In this document: positions 42,361-51,666 of the stretch, in pieces
Position numbering within the stretch: position 1 is the stretch's first letter
How the letters are laid out: each line of letters opens with the position of its first letter
Source: an uncultured Candidatus Saccharibacteria bacterium
GTDB taxonomy: Bacteria > Patescibacteriota > Saccharimonadia > Saccharimonadales > Saccharimonadaceae
DNA length: 64,000 nt
Direction: 5' to 3'
Assembly (NCBI GenBank): GCA_937859515.1
Contig: CALMAK010000021.1
Coordinates: 124,001 to 188,000, forward strand
Made by a program: the position numbers and the translations under genes
The notes under the pieces: model-generated
Databases searched by the model: none
The model's input: only the letters and a program-made list of their open reading frames with translations
Told to the model about the DNA's origin: nothing

Positions 42361-44796
42361 ATGAAAAAACTATTTGCCGCGTTGGTAAACGCGCCAAAGC
42401 GGACTGCAGCCATTTTAATGCTGGCTGTTGCCGTTGTTGTCCCTGCCTTTTTATGGGCATGGGGACCAAGCGACCGACCAACGTACACCTATGAAAACCC
42501 TGCGCCACACGTGACGTTCAACTCAATGACTGGAACGCCAAACTATGGCAATGAGTTAAACTTTGTTCGCATCAAAGAAGCGAGCGCCCCAAACAATACC
42601 TATTCAGATAATGTTGATCTGCAACCAGGTAAAGAATATACCGTTATGGTATATTTCCATAACAATGCAGCTTCGCACCTTAACGGTGCAGAGTATGACT
42701 ATAAGGGCATTGCCCTTAACACTAAGATGCGTGTACAGATGCCTGCCACCGTACGTGCTGGCGAGCAAGCCCGCATCACGGGATTTGTTAGTGCCGACAA
42801 TGCACAGCCCGGACAAGTCTGGGATGAGGCATACGGCAAAGCAAGCAACAACATCGCCTTGCGTTACGTAGCAGACTCTGCGACGATCTACAGCAATGGT
42901 GCTGTCGATGGGCAAAAGCTGCCTGACACCTTGTACACTACAGGTGCATACCTTGGATATGACAAGCTCGACGGCAAGCTCCCTGGCTGTAACCAATACG
43001 CTGGCTTCGTCACCTTCAAGATTAAGGTTGACCAACCAAACTTCGAAATAACCAAACAGGTTGCCAAGAAGGGTACAACAAATTGGCAAGATGCTATCAG
43101 TGCTAATCCTGGTGAAGAGGTAGAATACCGCATTCACTACAAGAACACGGGTACGACCATCCAGAATAACGTTGTCATCAAAGACGTTCTTCCAGCAGGA
43201 GTTACCTATGTTAACGGAAGCACTCAGGTATCAAATGCTGCGTCAAACTTCCAGTGGCAGCCAACAACCAATAACGAAGTTACCCGCGGTGGCCTCAATA
43301 TTGGTAACTACGCAGCTGGTGGCGGGGCATATGTAAAATTCCTCGCTAAACTGCCAGCAAGCAGCGCACTTGAGTGCGGCAAAACGCACAAGCTCGTTAA
43401 CAGTGCAACTGCCGAGACAAACAACGGCAACAAGAGCGATACAGCAGACGTGACAATTACAACCAAAGATTGTCCACCAAAGCCAGCGTATACCTGTGAC
43501 AGTCTATCTGTGAAGAAGCTTGAGCGAACTAAGTTTGAGTTTTCAACTAAGTATACCGTCACAAACGCTACGTTCAAACATGTTACCTATGTCGTAAAGA
43601 ACGCAGCCGGTACTGAAGTATACCGTGGCCAGAACAACACATTCAGCACACAAACTGTTGGCAAGTACACCGTCGAGTCATTTGTGACCGTTACGGTGAA
43701 TGGCACTGACAAAACTGTCACAAGTGCAGCGTGTAAGGGTGCGTTTGAAGTTACCGAAAAGCCAGTTGAGCCAAAACCCGGTGTTGATATCACCAAGAAG
43801 GTTGATGGCGTCGATCGCAAGACTGTCGCACTTAATCAAGAGTTTGCCTACCAGTTGACGATCAAAAACACTGGTAATGTTGATCTTACCAATGTAAAGG
43901 TAACTGATACAGCACCAGCTGGCGTTGTCTTCCTCAGCGCTGACAAAGGTCAAATCATCAAGGCCGATCGTGGTTTTGAAGGTACACCTGATACATGGTC
44001 ATACACCATCCCAACCCTTAAGGTTGGCCAGAGTATTACTGCTACCATCAAGGCAAAGGCTATTAAGACAAGCCTTACCGGTATCGTAAATACTGCATGT
44101 GTTGATGCACCACAAATCGCTGGCACACCAGATGACTGTGATGATGCGACAATCATTGTGCCGCCAACACCTGCACCTGGTATTTCAATCGACAAGAAGG
44201 TTGACGGTGTTGAGCACAAGAAGGTAGCCGTAAACCAAGCATTTACCTATCAGATCGTTGTTCGTAACACTGGTAACGTAGACCTAAAGAACGTAACGGT
44301 AACTGACAATGCACCAGCACATGTTCAGTTCATCTCTGCGGACAAGGGTACGATTAAAGACAATAAGTGGAGTTACGTCATCCCAGAGCTAAAGGTTGGC
44401 ACAAGCGCAAGCTTTGCTATCAAGGCGAAGGTGCTAACAGAGGTAGAAGGTATCATCAAGAACACTGCGTGTGTTGATGCTACAGAAATCACTGGCACAC
44501 CAGATGACTGTGATGATGCAACCGTTGAAGTTCCAACCACCAAGCCACCTGTCGACACCGACATGAAGGTATGTGATGTTGAAACAAAGACCATCATCAC
44601 CATCAAAAAGTCTGAGTTTGACGAGAACAAGCACACCGAAGATCTTTCAAAATGTGCCCAAACTCCAACTCCAGAAGTTCCAACCGAGCTACCAACCACT
44701 GGTCTCTCTGAAGGAATCATGGCGTTTGTAGGACTTGGCTCACTTGTAGCTAGCCTTGGTTACTACATCGCAAGCCGCCGTGCACTAGGTGCATAA
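42361..44796 (+). CDS. LPTTG-anchored surface protein with DUF11 repeats
   Basis: 811 residues. A basic start and hydrophobic helix (about 15-36) act as signal. A Saccharibacteria-type beta domain (about 50-210) is followed by three DUF11-like Ig modules. The last two repeats are near copies: DITKKVDGVDRKTVALNQEF and SIDKKVDGVEHKKVAVNQAF, each ending in a TACVDA/NTACVDA and TPDDCDDAT motif. The C-terminus has VCDVETKTIITIKKSEFD, then LPTTG, a membrane helix and SRRALGA: a sortase sorting signal. No sortase gene is in the window. GAGAGGAGA precedes the ATG. Likely exported stalk or adhesin. Confidence 0.85.
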   Translation: MKKLFAALVNAPKRTAAILMLAVAVVVPAFLWAWGPSDRPTYTYENPAPHVTFNSMTGTPNYGNELNFVRIKEASAPNNTYSDNVDLQPGKEYTVMVYFHNNAASHLNGAEYDYKGIALNTKMRVQMPATVRAGEQARITGFVSADNAQPGQVWDEAYGKASNNIALRYVADSATIYSNGAVDGQKLPDTLYTTGAYLGYDKLDGKLPGCNQYAGFVTFKIKVDQPNFEITKQVAKKGTTNWQDAISANPGEEVEYRIHYKNTGTTIQNNVVIKDVLPAGVTYVNGSTQVSNAASNFQWQPTTNNEVTRGGLNIGNYAAGGGAYVKFLAKLPASSALECGKTHKLVNSATAETNNGNKSDTADVTITTKDCPPKPAYTCDSLSVKKLERTKFEFSTKYTVTNATFKHVTYVVKNAAGTEVYRGQNNTFSTQTVGKYTVESFVTVTVNGTDKTVTSAACKGAFEVTEKPVEPKPGVDITKKVDGVDRKTVALNQEFAYQLTIKNTGNVDLTNVKVTDTAPAGVVFLSADKGQIIKADRGFEGTPDTWSYTIPTLKVGQSITATIKAKAIKTSLTGIVNTACVDAPQIAGTPDDCDDATIIVPPTPAPGISIDKKVDGVEHKKVAVNQAFTYQIVVRNTGNVDLKNVTVTDNAPAHVQFISADKGTIKDNKWSYVIPELKVGTSASFAIKAKVLTEVEGIIKNTACVDATEITGTPDDCDDATVEVPTTKPPVDTDMKVCDVETKTIITIKKSEFDENKHTEDLSKCAQTPTPEVPTELPTTGLSEGIMAFVGLGSLVASLGYYIASRRALGA

Positions 44797-44798
44797 TC

Positions 44799-44939
44799 CG
44801 AGTCTGACCGCTCTTAACTGAAGGGAGGGTTCGCCCCCCCGGCTTATCCTCGAAATAAATTCAAAGATAAGCCTCCACCCCTAAAGATCGACTGTCGTCT
44901 CACTGGGCCTCACACCCAGACTAGAGACCAGCAGACTCG
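44799..44939 (+). ncRNA. Closed multi-branch structured RNA after the LPTTG gene
   Basis: CGAGTCTG (44799-44806) pairs perfectly with CAGACTCG (44932-44939), enclosing three hairpins. They are GGG.GGG-TTCG-CCC.CCC (44823-44840, UUCG tetraloop), GGCTTATC/GATAAGCC (44841-44848 with 44866-44873), and GTCTC/GAGAC stacked on CTGGG/CCCAG (44897-44928). It begins two bases after the stop and is followed by a terminator. It could be a 3' UTR element or a processed small RNA. It is not tmRNA, 4.5S or RNase P RNA. Confidence 0.5.
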
Positions 44940-44947
44940 ACACATCA

Positions 44948-44980
44948 ATGCCCCCTGTTTTAAGATAGGGGGCATTTTTG
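44948..44980 (+). terminator. Intrinsic terminator
   Basis: ATGCCCCCT / AGGGGGCAT stem followed by a T run; ends the surface-protein transcript. Confidence 0.88.
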
Positions 44981-44996
44981 TTATACTAGTAATACT

Positions 44997-45218
44997 ATGG
45001 CAAAGCAGAAGAAAAAACGTACCAAGAAATATAGTGGTGTCGACGCTGCTTCGACACGACCCTCAATTACACGTGTTGAAGCCGTCAATCGCAGTAAACT
45101 AGGTCAATGGTGGTATGACCATAAGCGTATCGCCAAACCTCTTCTTATCACTGCTGCAGTCGTTTTATTGATTGTCTGGCTGGTTGTCGAGTTAGTTCGT
45201 ATCATTACGGGCGCGTAA
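44997..45218 (+). CDS. Small single-pass membrane protein (73 aa)
   Basis: Unrecognised. A very basic N-terminus (AKQKKKRTKKYSG), an amphipathic middle with WWYDHKR, and one C-terminal membrane helix (about 48-70). Tail-anchored topology is likely. TATACT ends nine bases before the ATG (leaderless). Its end overlaps the histidine kinase stop by 27 bases. Confidence 0.6.
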   Translation: MAKQKKKRTKKYSGVDAASTRPSITRVEAVNRSKLGQWWYDHKRIAKPLLITAAVVLLIVWLVVELVRIITGA

Positions 45219-47351
45219 CCGACCCAGTGGCAAGCGAAATCCAAACGTACTGCCCTCACCCTCGACAGACGAAAATATCACCGATCCACCGTGCTCCATG
45301 ATGACCCGTTTTGCCAAATACAATCCCACGCCAGTACCATCAGGACGCTGCTTGCGTGCATTTGAGGCACGATAGAACTTCGTAAACAACCGTGCCTGCT
45401 CTTTCTTTGGCACACCAATACCCGTGTCCTTAACTTGCAGCACAACCTCATCGCCTTCAATCGCCAGCAATACTGTAATTTTTGTCCCTGGACGTGAATA
45501 ATACAGTGCATTGTCAGCAAAGTTCATAATCACCTGACGAATCTTGCCCTCATCTAGCATCAGTGTTGGAAAATTAGCTGGTTTTTTGTAGGCGAATGCC
45601 AGCTCACGCCCATCAGCACTAATCTTCAAACTATCCAACTCTTGACCAACAATCTTTGCCAAATTAACAGGGCGCTTATCAATAATGAATGTTCCTGTTT
45701 GCAGACGTGACACGTTCAGAAAGTCGTTGATCAAATGAACCATGCGCTCACTGCTGACAAATGCTTCAGTCAGAAACTTTCGCTGCATCGGTGTAATATC
45801 GCCCGCATCACCCTCAAGTATCATGTCGACATAGCCCTTGATACTAGTCAGCGGCGTCCGTAATTGATGCGATGCCATGCTGATAAATTCGTCCTTTGCC
45901 TCATCCAGTTTGCGCAGCTGGGCGTTACTACGGCGAAGCTCTTTGGTTGCCTCGCTGATACGCTGTTGCAATGTATCATTAAGATCTCTAATCTCCTGAA
46001 TCGACAAGGCGTTCTGAACTGCAATGACAATTTCATCCGCCACTGTCTCCAGTACTACTAGGTCGCGACTTGTATACCCACCCGACTTATGATGCCCCAA
46101 GAAAAGATAGCCCATCACCTCATTATCACGCACCAAGGGTAATGCCAGAGCAATGCCATGACTGACCAAAATCCGCGTAATCTGCGGATCCGATGATATA
46201 TCGGCACTAATCAACTCCATAGCAGTTGCCTCGACATAGTACGTCAGATTCGCAATGTCAGCATCGGGGATTCGTCCTCGCCCAGAAGAACCCACAGTGA
46301 TGTGCTTGCCGTCTGGTTTTTTGATGTAAAAGAAGGCTCGTTCTGCACGCAACGTATCGCCAACATAAGTTGCAGCACGCAATAGCAGTACCCGAAGGCT
46401 AAGGTTTGACGCCAATATTTTACTCAGTTGGCTATAAAACACCGTGCGGTCGTACCGTGTGCGATAAAATAACCGTGCGGTCAATCGATCAAAAAACTTC
46501 TTCACTGGTTGAAAAATAAATGCCAACAATAATGCCAATCCGATCGTGACTGGCTCGGCCTGTACACTCATAATTGTCTTGGAAATAACCAAGGCCAGCA
46601 AATAGTAAATCACCGCCAAGGTCGCTAAGGTCAAAACATAGGCGACCGTTCGTACAATATACATGCGAATATCCAGCAGCCCCCCACGAAGTACACTAAC
46701 GGCAAACCCGATTGCAAAAATCACACTTGTCAGTGCACCAAGCTCAATAAATGCTTGCGTCCGGAACGCCAGTGGTATGACAACATTTGCAAAGATACCG
46801 AACAGCGAAGCAATAGCAACCGTCCAGATAATCATACCGAGCGCACGACGCTCAGTGCCCTTCTTCGAGCTTGACGTATAATCACCGTATAACTTCATTG
46901 CCAGTGCCACGAATGCCAACACTAATCCAATCAAAAATACAGCATATCCACCGCCGCGCAAAATATCAATACCTACGTCATCATAGGCTACAGCGGTAAT
47001 AATCGTACCACTCGATATGGCACCGAATTGCAAGCCACTTCCTACCACCAATAGCAGCAGTGGCATCCGAGGTTCTTTTGACCTAAGCTCACGCAAAGAG
47101 TGAATAAATATATATACACAAATAATAGCAAAAGGTGGCCACAAAAAGACCAAGTTATTAAACACCAATTGGTGTCCCAACGAGCCATAATCCGCCAGAT
47201 GAATTATCGCCTGCCAAATGACAAGACTGAGGATAGTACCAATGAGACTCAGCCGTGATGTCAGATGCACCGTACGCGAAAGCCCAACAACAAGCATTAC
47301 CACGAGGGCTACTATCATCACAATCGCCAGCAACACCACACTCAAAAACAT
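45192..47351 (-). CDS. Membrane sensor histidine kinase with GAF domain
   Basis: 719 residues. About eight or nine membrane helices fill residues 1-290, followed by a GAF-like domain (about 315-465). A coiled coil leads into the HisKA domain with the phospho-accepting histidine in FISMASHQLRTPLTSIKGY. The HATPase_c domain has N box MNFADNALYYS, VKDTGIGVPKKEQ and GTGVGLYLAKRVI. TATACT ends nine bases before the ATG. The stand-alone receiver at 48607 is the likely partner but is not in the same transcript. Confidence 0.92.
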   Translation of the reverse strand: MFLSVVLLAIVMIVALVVMLVVGLSRTVHLTSRLSLIGTILSLVIWQAIIHLADYGSLGHQLVFNNLVFLWPPFAIICVYIFIHSLRELRSKEPRMPLLLLVVGSGLQFGAISSGTIITAVAYDDVGIDILRGGGYAVFLIGLVLAFVALAMKLYGDYTSSSKKGTERRALGMIIWTVAIASLFGIFANVVIPLAFRTQAFIELGALTSVIFAIGFAVSVLRGGLLDIRMYIVRTVAYVLTLATLAVIYYLLALVISKTIMSVQAEPVTIGLALLLAFIFQPVKKFFDRLTARLFYRTRYDRTVFYSQLSKILASNLSLRVLLLRAATYVGDTLRAERAFFYIKKPDGKHITVGSSGRGRIPDADIANLTYYVEATAMELISADISSDPQITRILVSHGIALALPLVRDNEVMGYLFLGHHKSGGYTSRDLVVLETVADEIVIAVQNALSIQEIRDLNDTLQQRISEATKELRRSNAQLRKLDEAKDEFISMASHQLRTPLTSIKGYVDMILEGDAGDITPMQRKFLTEAFVSSERMVHLINDFLNVSRLQTGTFIIDKRPVNLAKIVGQELDSLKISADGRELAFAYKKPANFPTLMLDEGKIRQVIMNFADNALYYSRPGTKITVLLAIEGDEVVLQVKDTGIGVPKKEQARLFTKFYRASNARKQRPDGTGVGLYLAKRVIMEHGGSVIFSSVEGEGSTFGFRLPLGRLRARNDTN

Positions 47352-47386
47352 CTTGCTTCAAGTATACGACGATAGAAGCATAACTG

Positions 47387-48556
47387 CTATGCTTTTTTTA
47401 GATCTGTCTCTTGAAGGGCGGCACGAATTCGCGTCTCTTTGCGGTGTTTCATGACTTCACTTACCCCAGCAATACCTACAAACCCCGCAATAACCGCATT
47501 GACATAGGCCGGGTATTCTCGACCGTTCGCATAGAAATATGCATATGGTGCAACGAAGGTGCTCGCCGCCACTGTTGCACCAATACCTTTTGCGGCAGCG
47601 CGTCCGACCTTGCGACTCAGGGGCGTATTACTTGAAAATGTCTCGATAACACCCCACGTATACGGAATTGCCGTGCCCACGTCGATCGCCCACAAGGCAG
47701 GAACACTCCCCTCAAACTCATCCAGTGCCGTCACCGGCAAGGCGCGCGCCGCCGAATAGCCCAAAATCACCGAATACGCCGCAGTACGCGGATCGGTCAG
47801 TACCTTTTTCGCACGACTTCCTTCAGTATAAGAAATACCGCTGTCTTTCACGAGCTGGCGTACCGTTTTTGATGCATTAGTGAGATCGACATTATGAAAT
47901 GCCGCCCCGATGAACTGCTTGTTCTGCTCGTCATCGCCGGTCAGCACCGCTTCGACAACCTTGCTGGGGTTAATCGCTGCAGGCTTGGTTGGCGGACCCA
48001 TATATTGCTGCCTCTCACCGACCTCAATAACTTGCTCATGACCAAGACGATGCTTCATATCACGCAGCAACAACGGATCCGCGTTCAGCAGCCACAGCTT
48101 ATGCCCCTCCTCAATCGAGTGGCGAATCATCTTTGCATACAGTACACTGACTGGATCCAACTCGTCCGTATCACTGTCTTGAACCGCCACATCCTTAATA
48201 CGCGCCGCCAGCCCTGATACCTCAACAACATCATTCGTCCCTAAATCACTCACACGGTGCACCCCTGCTGCCGCCGCCAATTGATCTGGATCAACAGCAA
48301 ATAGCTTTGCCGTTGGCAGTGACAGCAATTTATCTTTTTTTGTTGCCGAAATAAGGCGCGCGCCAACCTCACGGTGCAACCCTTCGTGAAAGAAATACGC
48401 CGACCGGCCAGCATATCCATCAACAAACAAACCGTCCTCATTCAGCTGTCCCTCATCAATAAATCCTTTTTCAAGGTACACCCGTGTATGAATCTCTTGT
48501 GCATGCAATGTATCAGCATTCGGCATCTTGTTCGGCTGGTTCGGTCTCTCTGTCAT
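47387..48556 (-). CDS. Hypothetical protein, possible GNAT-like N-terminus and C-terminal hydrophobic region (389 aa)
   Basis: No confident family. The first 200 residues (RVYLEKGFI, ARLISATKKDKLLSLPTAKLF, VVEVSGLAARI, MIRHSIEEGHKLWLLNAD) recall the acyl-ACP-dependent GNAT folds of the LuxI/FeeM kind, but this is weak inference. The last 110 residues hold two hydrophobic stretches, probably membrane helices, and a basic end. TAGAAT ends six bases before the ATG. It lies between the sensor kinase and the divergent receiver gene. Confidence 0.6.
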   Translation of the reverse strand: MTERPNQPNKMPNADTLHAQEIHTRVYLEKGFIDEGQLNEDGLFVDGYAGRSAYFFHEGLHREVGARLISATKKDKLLSLPTAKLFAVDPDQLAAAAGVHRVSDLGTNDVVEVSGLAARIKDVAVQDSDTDELDPVSVLYAKMIRHSIEEGHKLWLLNADPLLLRDMKHRLGHEQVIEVGERQQYMGPPTKPAAINPSKVVEAVLTGDDEQNKQFIGAAFHNVDLTNASKTVRQLVKDSGISYTEGSRAKKVLTDPRTAAYSVILGYSAARALPVTALDEFEGSVPALWAIDVGTAIPYTWGVIETFSSNTPLSRKVGRAAAKGIGATVAASTFVAPYAYFYANGREYPAYVNAVIAGFVGIAGVSEVMKHRKETRIRAALQETDLKKA

Positions 48557-48606
48557 ATCCCTATTCTACCCTATCTGCCCTCATACCCGTGCTATACTGG
48601 GCCTAT

Positions 48607-48984
48607 ATGACAAAGATTGCAATTATCGAAGATGACGCCGTCATCAACCAAATGTACCGTATGAAGTTTGAGGCCGCAGGTTTTAAAGTTGAGGTTGCAG
48701 ACAATGGCACCCGCGGTATTGCGATGGTAGCAGCATTCAAACCAGACATCATCCTTCTAGATATCGGCATGCCTGAAATGACGGGTGACGAGGCCCTGGC
48801 TAAAATTCGCAAAAATGCCGCCAGCAAAAACACGCCCGTGATCATCCTTACCAACCTCGGCGAAGAAGAAGCACCAAAAACTCTTCGTAGTCTCGGCATC
48901 CACAGTTACATCGTGAAGGCCGACCTTACTCCGCGCCAGGTTGTCGCACGTGTCAAAGAAGCGCTCGGATTGTCAGAAGATTAA
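48607..48984 (+). CDS. Stand-alone response-regulator receiver domain
   Basis: 125 residues, CheY-like with no output domain. Acidic pair in IAIIEDDAVINQ, phospho-acceptor aspartate in IILLDIGMPEMTG, threonine in VIILTNLG and lysine in YIVKADLTP. The frame is open from 48484, but TATACT ends eight bases before the ATG at 48607, which fits the family start. It overlaps the folD stop by four bases. Confidence 0.93.
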   Translation: MTKIAIIEDDAVINQMYRMKFEAAGFKVEVADNGTRGIAMVAAFKPDIILLDIGMPEMTGDEALAKIRKNAASKNTPVIILTNLGEEEAPKTLRSLGIHSYIVKADLTPRQVVARVKEALGLSED

Positions 48985-49793
48985 CCTTGATCAGCAGCCC
49001 TTCGTGCCGCTGTAATAACATTGTCTAGCAATGCCGCAATCGTCAGCGGCCCCACACCACCCTTGTTTGGCGTAATGGTAATATCATCACGCTGGCGCAC
49101 ACTTGGATCGATATCACCGATTATGACGCCCTCTTCACTGGCCGTCCCTGCATCAACAATCACCGCTTTTTCTTTAATCATATCTGATGTAATCAATCGT
49201 GGCACACCTGTTGCCGTTACAATAACATCATGATGGCGTAATCGCTGCGCCATGTCAGTATGCGAGCTATTATATACCGTCACGTCGTAATTACTGGCAC
49301 GCCACATACGCACCAAAGGAGCACCAACCAGTCGCCCTTCGCCGACAATCGCGATGCTTTTTCCCACTAAATCAACACCGTATGCCGCCAGTAGCCAACT
49401 AATCGCAATTGGCGTGGCTGGGTCAAATGCAGGCGCCGGACCCAATCCATCGACATCTTTGGCGGGTGATACGCGCGCCAGCACCTCTTCAGTCGCTGAT
49501 GGGTCCTTCAATGGCAATTGCACGATGATGCCATGCACGTCATCGCGTGCGTTTAATGCATCAATCGTTCCCAAAGCATCAGCAGAGGCAACTTTGTGCA
49601 GCTCAAACTCGACTAAAATATCCTCAGCATATCGCCCTTTCAAACGTACATAGGTATCAATCACTGGATTATCAACCGTCTGCACCACCGCCAAACGCGG
49701 CACAACCTTCCATTGCTGGCGAAGGTTGCGAACTTGTTTAGCCTGGCGCTCTTTTACAAACAGCGCAATATCTGACCCGTTAAGCAATTTCAT
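48981..49793 (-). CDS. folD: Methylenetetrahydrofolate dehydrogenase/cyclohydrolase
   Basis: 270 residues. FolD makes NADPH and 10-formyl-THF. TYVRLKGRYAED holds the lysine-tyrosine region (the family usually has YVxxKxK), GIIVQLPLKDP and VDGLGP the folate site, and GEGRLVGAPLVRMW the dinucleotide loop, with PNKGGVGPLTIAALLDN at the end. With glyA this gives a serine-to-formyl one-carbon route. TACACT ends nine bases before the ATG. Confidence 0.94.
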   Translation of the reverse strand: MKLLNGSDIALFVKERQAKQVRNLRQQWKVVPRLAVVQTVDNPVIDTYVRLKGRYAEDILVEFELHKVASADALGTIDALNARDDVHGIIVQLPLKDPSATEEVLARVSPAKDVDGLGPAPAFDPATPIAISWLLAAYGVDLVGKSIAIVGEGRLVGAPLVRMWRASNYDVTVYNSSHTDMAQRLRHHDVIVTATGVPRLITSDMIKEKAVIVDAGTASEEGVIIGDIDPSVRQRDDITITPNKGGVGPLTIAALLDNVITAARRAADQG

Positions 49794-49824
49794 ACTCTAA
49801 CCAGTGTAGCAAATCATCCCCCTC

Positions 49825-49854
49825 TTGACAAATAATCATATGATGTGATACAAT
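49825..49854 (+). promoter_or_regulatory. Upstream promoter of tRNA-Lys
   Basis: TTGACA, 18 bases, TACAAT. Confidence 0.6.
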
Positions 49855-49873
49855 GAAAGGGTAAGATTTTCTC

Positions 49874-49903
49874 TTTACAACGCTTAGGAGAATTTGTTAT
49901 ACT
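49874..49903 (+). promoter_or_regulatory. Proximal promoter of tRNA-Lys
   Basis: TTTACA, 18 bases, TATACT; its -10 lies 17 bases before the tRNA. Confidence 0.65.
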
Positions 49904-49920
49904 CTGTAAGTATCGGTTGC

Positions 49921-49997
49921 GGGCCATTAGCTCAGCTGGTTAGAGCACCTGCCTCTTAAGCAGGGTGTCCTGAGTTCAAGTCTCAGATGGCCCTCCA
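49921..49997 (+). tRNA. tRNA-Lys (anticodon CUU)
   Basis: Acceptor GGGCCAT/ATGGCCC, anticodon stem CCTGC/GCAGG with loop CTCTTAA, and an encoded CCA. The discriminator base is T, while bacterial tRNA-Lys usually has A. Confidence 0.95.
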
Positions 49998-50000
49998 AGA

Positions 50001-50032
50001 AAAAAGACTTACCTTCAGAGTAAGTCTTTTTT
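50001..50032 (+). terminator. Terminator of tRNA-Lys
   Basis: GACTTAC, loop CTTCAGA, GTAAGTC, then six T. Confidence 0.9.
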
Positions 50033-50148
50033 CGTAGTACGGCCATTTTACACCTTGCGCCAGCATAAGCACAATGCTATTGTAAATGTAGAAAAGTCCC
50101 TTGAGATACCGCCACTATCAAGGCAAAATATAAAAGAAGGATGGGTCC

Positions 50149-51474
50149 ATGAAAACACGCACGTACAACAACACCTTGCTAAGCCGCATCATATTGGTCA
50201 TGATCGCGTTTGCATTACTACTAAGCACAGTAATTATTTCACTATCAGCACGACAAGCTCATGCAGCACCGACAATTGAGGTGACAACATTTGCTGGTAC
50301 TGCATCAACCGTAGGTTACGTCGATGGACCAGCAAGCTCAGCGCAGTTCAACTATCCACATGACATCGCATTTGACGCAGCAGGTACAATGTACGTTGTT
50401 GACACCTCTAACAACCGCATTCGTGCTATTAGCCCAAGTGGTGTTGTATCGACCTTTGCAGGCTCCGGCGTTGCAGGTGGTGCAGATGGTGTTGGCACAG
50501 CGGCAGAATTCAGCAGTCCACATAGTATTGCCATCAACCCAACTACTGGAATTATGTATGTTACCGAAGCGAGTCTTGAACCTAGTAATCATACGCCGCG
50601 TGTACGCGCCATAACACCTACAGGTGTCGTGACGACATTGGCCGGCTCCGGCGTACCTGGACTCGCAGACGGAACAGGTACGGCGGCACAGTTCTTCTTC
50701 CCAACTGGAATCGCCGTCAATGCAAACACAGGCATGATTTACGTTGCCGACTCATATGCGCATAGTATTCGTGCAATTACTCCGGCGGGTGTTGTGACGA
50801 CTATTGCAGGCTTTGACGATATTCTCGATGTTGCGGCCGCGCCAAATGGTGGCTATGCAGACGGAACGGGCACGGCGGCACGGTTCAGCTATCCACAGGG
50901 TATCGATGTTGGCGGTGATGGTATGATTTATGTTGCAGAATTTGGCGGTCATCGTATCCGCACAGTCACTCCAACAGGCGTTGTGACGACTATTGCAGGC
51001 AACGGCGTTGCTGGCTATGCAGACGGAACAGGTACGGCGGCACAGTTTAACAGCCCAACTGGTGTTGTTGTCGACCCAAGCGGTACAATCTATATTGCCG
51101 ACTCGTTCAATAATCGCATTCGTGCAATTACTCCGGCAGGTGTTGTGACGACTATTGCGGGTACTGGAACGGCAGGATCTGTCAACGGCGCAGGCGAAGT
51201 CGCTCAATTTAATGCTCCTACTGGCATTGTGCTCAACTCAGCGGGCGATCTGTTCATTACAGACACCTATAACCAGCTTATCCGACAAATTACAATTAAC
51301 ACCCCGACCCCAACCGGGGATAGTGATAGTGGCGGAGCTGCAATACCTGGCGCACCCAATGCCGGCAGCGGCGCACAGCTCAACACACTCGCAGTTCTTG
51401 CCATTACGGGCGTGTTGCTTGCACTTATCACACTTGTTATGTCTCGCAAAAGAAGCATGTATAGAGGCAAGTAA
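50149..51474 (+). CDS. Secreted NHL-repeat beta-propeller protein with C-terminal membrane anchor
   Basis: 441 residues. The signal peptide (about 1-41) ends HAAPTIEV. Six NHL-type blades (pattern GVVTTIAGxGxxGYADGTGTAAQF ... GxIYVADSxNxRIRAITPxG) span about 45-380. A Thr-Pro/Gly-Ser linker, a membrane helix (about 408-430) and a basic tail RKRSMYRGK follow. The blades are also repeated at DNA level. GAAGGATGGG precedes the ATG. Surface binding or scaffold role is inferred. Confidence 0.88.
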   Translation: MKTRTYNNTLLSRIILVMIAFALLLSTVIISLSARQAHAAPTIEVTTFAGTASTVGYVDGPASSAQFNYPHDIAFDAAGTMYVVDTSNNRIRAISPSGVVSTFAGSGVAGGADGVGTAAEFSSPHSIAINPTTGIMYVTEASLEPSNHTPRVRAITPTGVVTTLAGSGVPGLADGTGTAAQFFFPTGIAVNANTGMIYVADSYAHSIRAITPAGVVTTIAGFDDILDVAAAPNGGYADGTGTAARFSYPQGIDVGGDGMIYVAEFGGHRIRTVTPTGVVTTIAGNGVAGYADGTGTAAQFNSPTGVVVDPSGTIYIADSFNNRIRAITPAGVVTTIAGTGTAGSVNGAGEVAQFNAPTGIVLNSAGDLFITDTYNQLIRQITINTPTPTGDSDSGGAAIPGAPNAGSGAQLNTLAVLAITGVLLALITLVMSRKRSMYRGK

Positions 51475-51502
51475 GCCAATTTCAAAAGCGGCGCAGAGCA
51501 AT

Positions 51503-51533
51503 AAAAACAGAGGTCAAACGACCTCTGTTTTTA
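51503..51533. terminator. Bidirectional terminator
   Basis: AAAACAGAGGT, loop CAAACG, ACCTCTGTTTT between the NHL gene and the convergent tRNA-Arg. Confidence 0.88.
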
Positions 51534-51534
51534 T

Positions 51535-51611
51535 TGGTACACCCGGTACGATTCGAACGTACGACCCTTTGTTCCGAAGACAAATGCTCTGATCCACTGA
51601 GCTACGGGTGC
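51535..51611 (-). tRNA. tRNA-Arg (anticodon UCG)
   Basis: Acceptor GCACCCG/CGGGTGT, anticodon stem TTTGT/ACAAA with loop CTTCGGA, and encoded ACCA. The first acceptor pair is G-U. Confidence 0.95.
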
Positions 51612-51666
51612 GAAGTACAAGTACTATTATATCGCATTCTGTCATCTAAGGGTATACTAGACCTAT

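Noticed and set aside
44799-44939. tmRNA, SRP RNA or RNase P RNA
   Set aside because: No tag frame, no tRNA-like ends, no GGAA/GNAR SRP apex and no RNase P core motifs.
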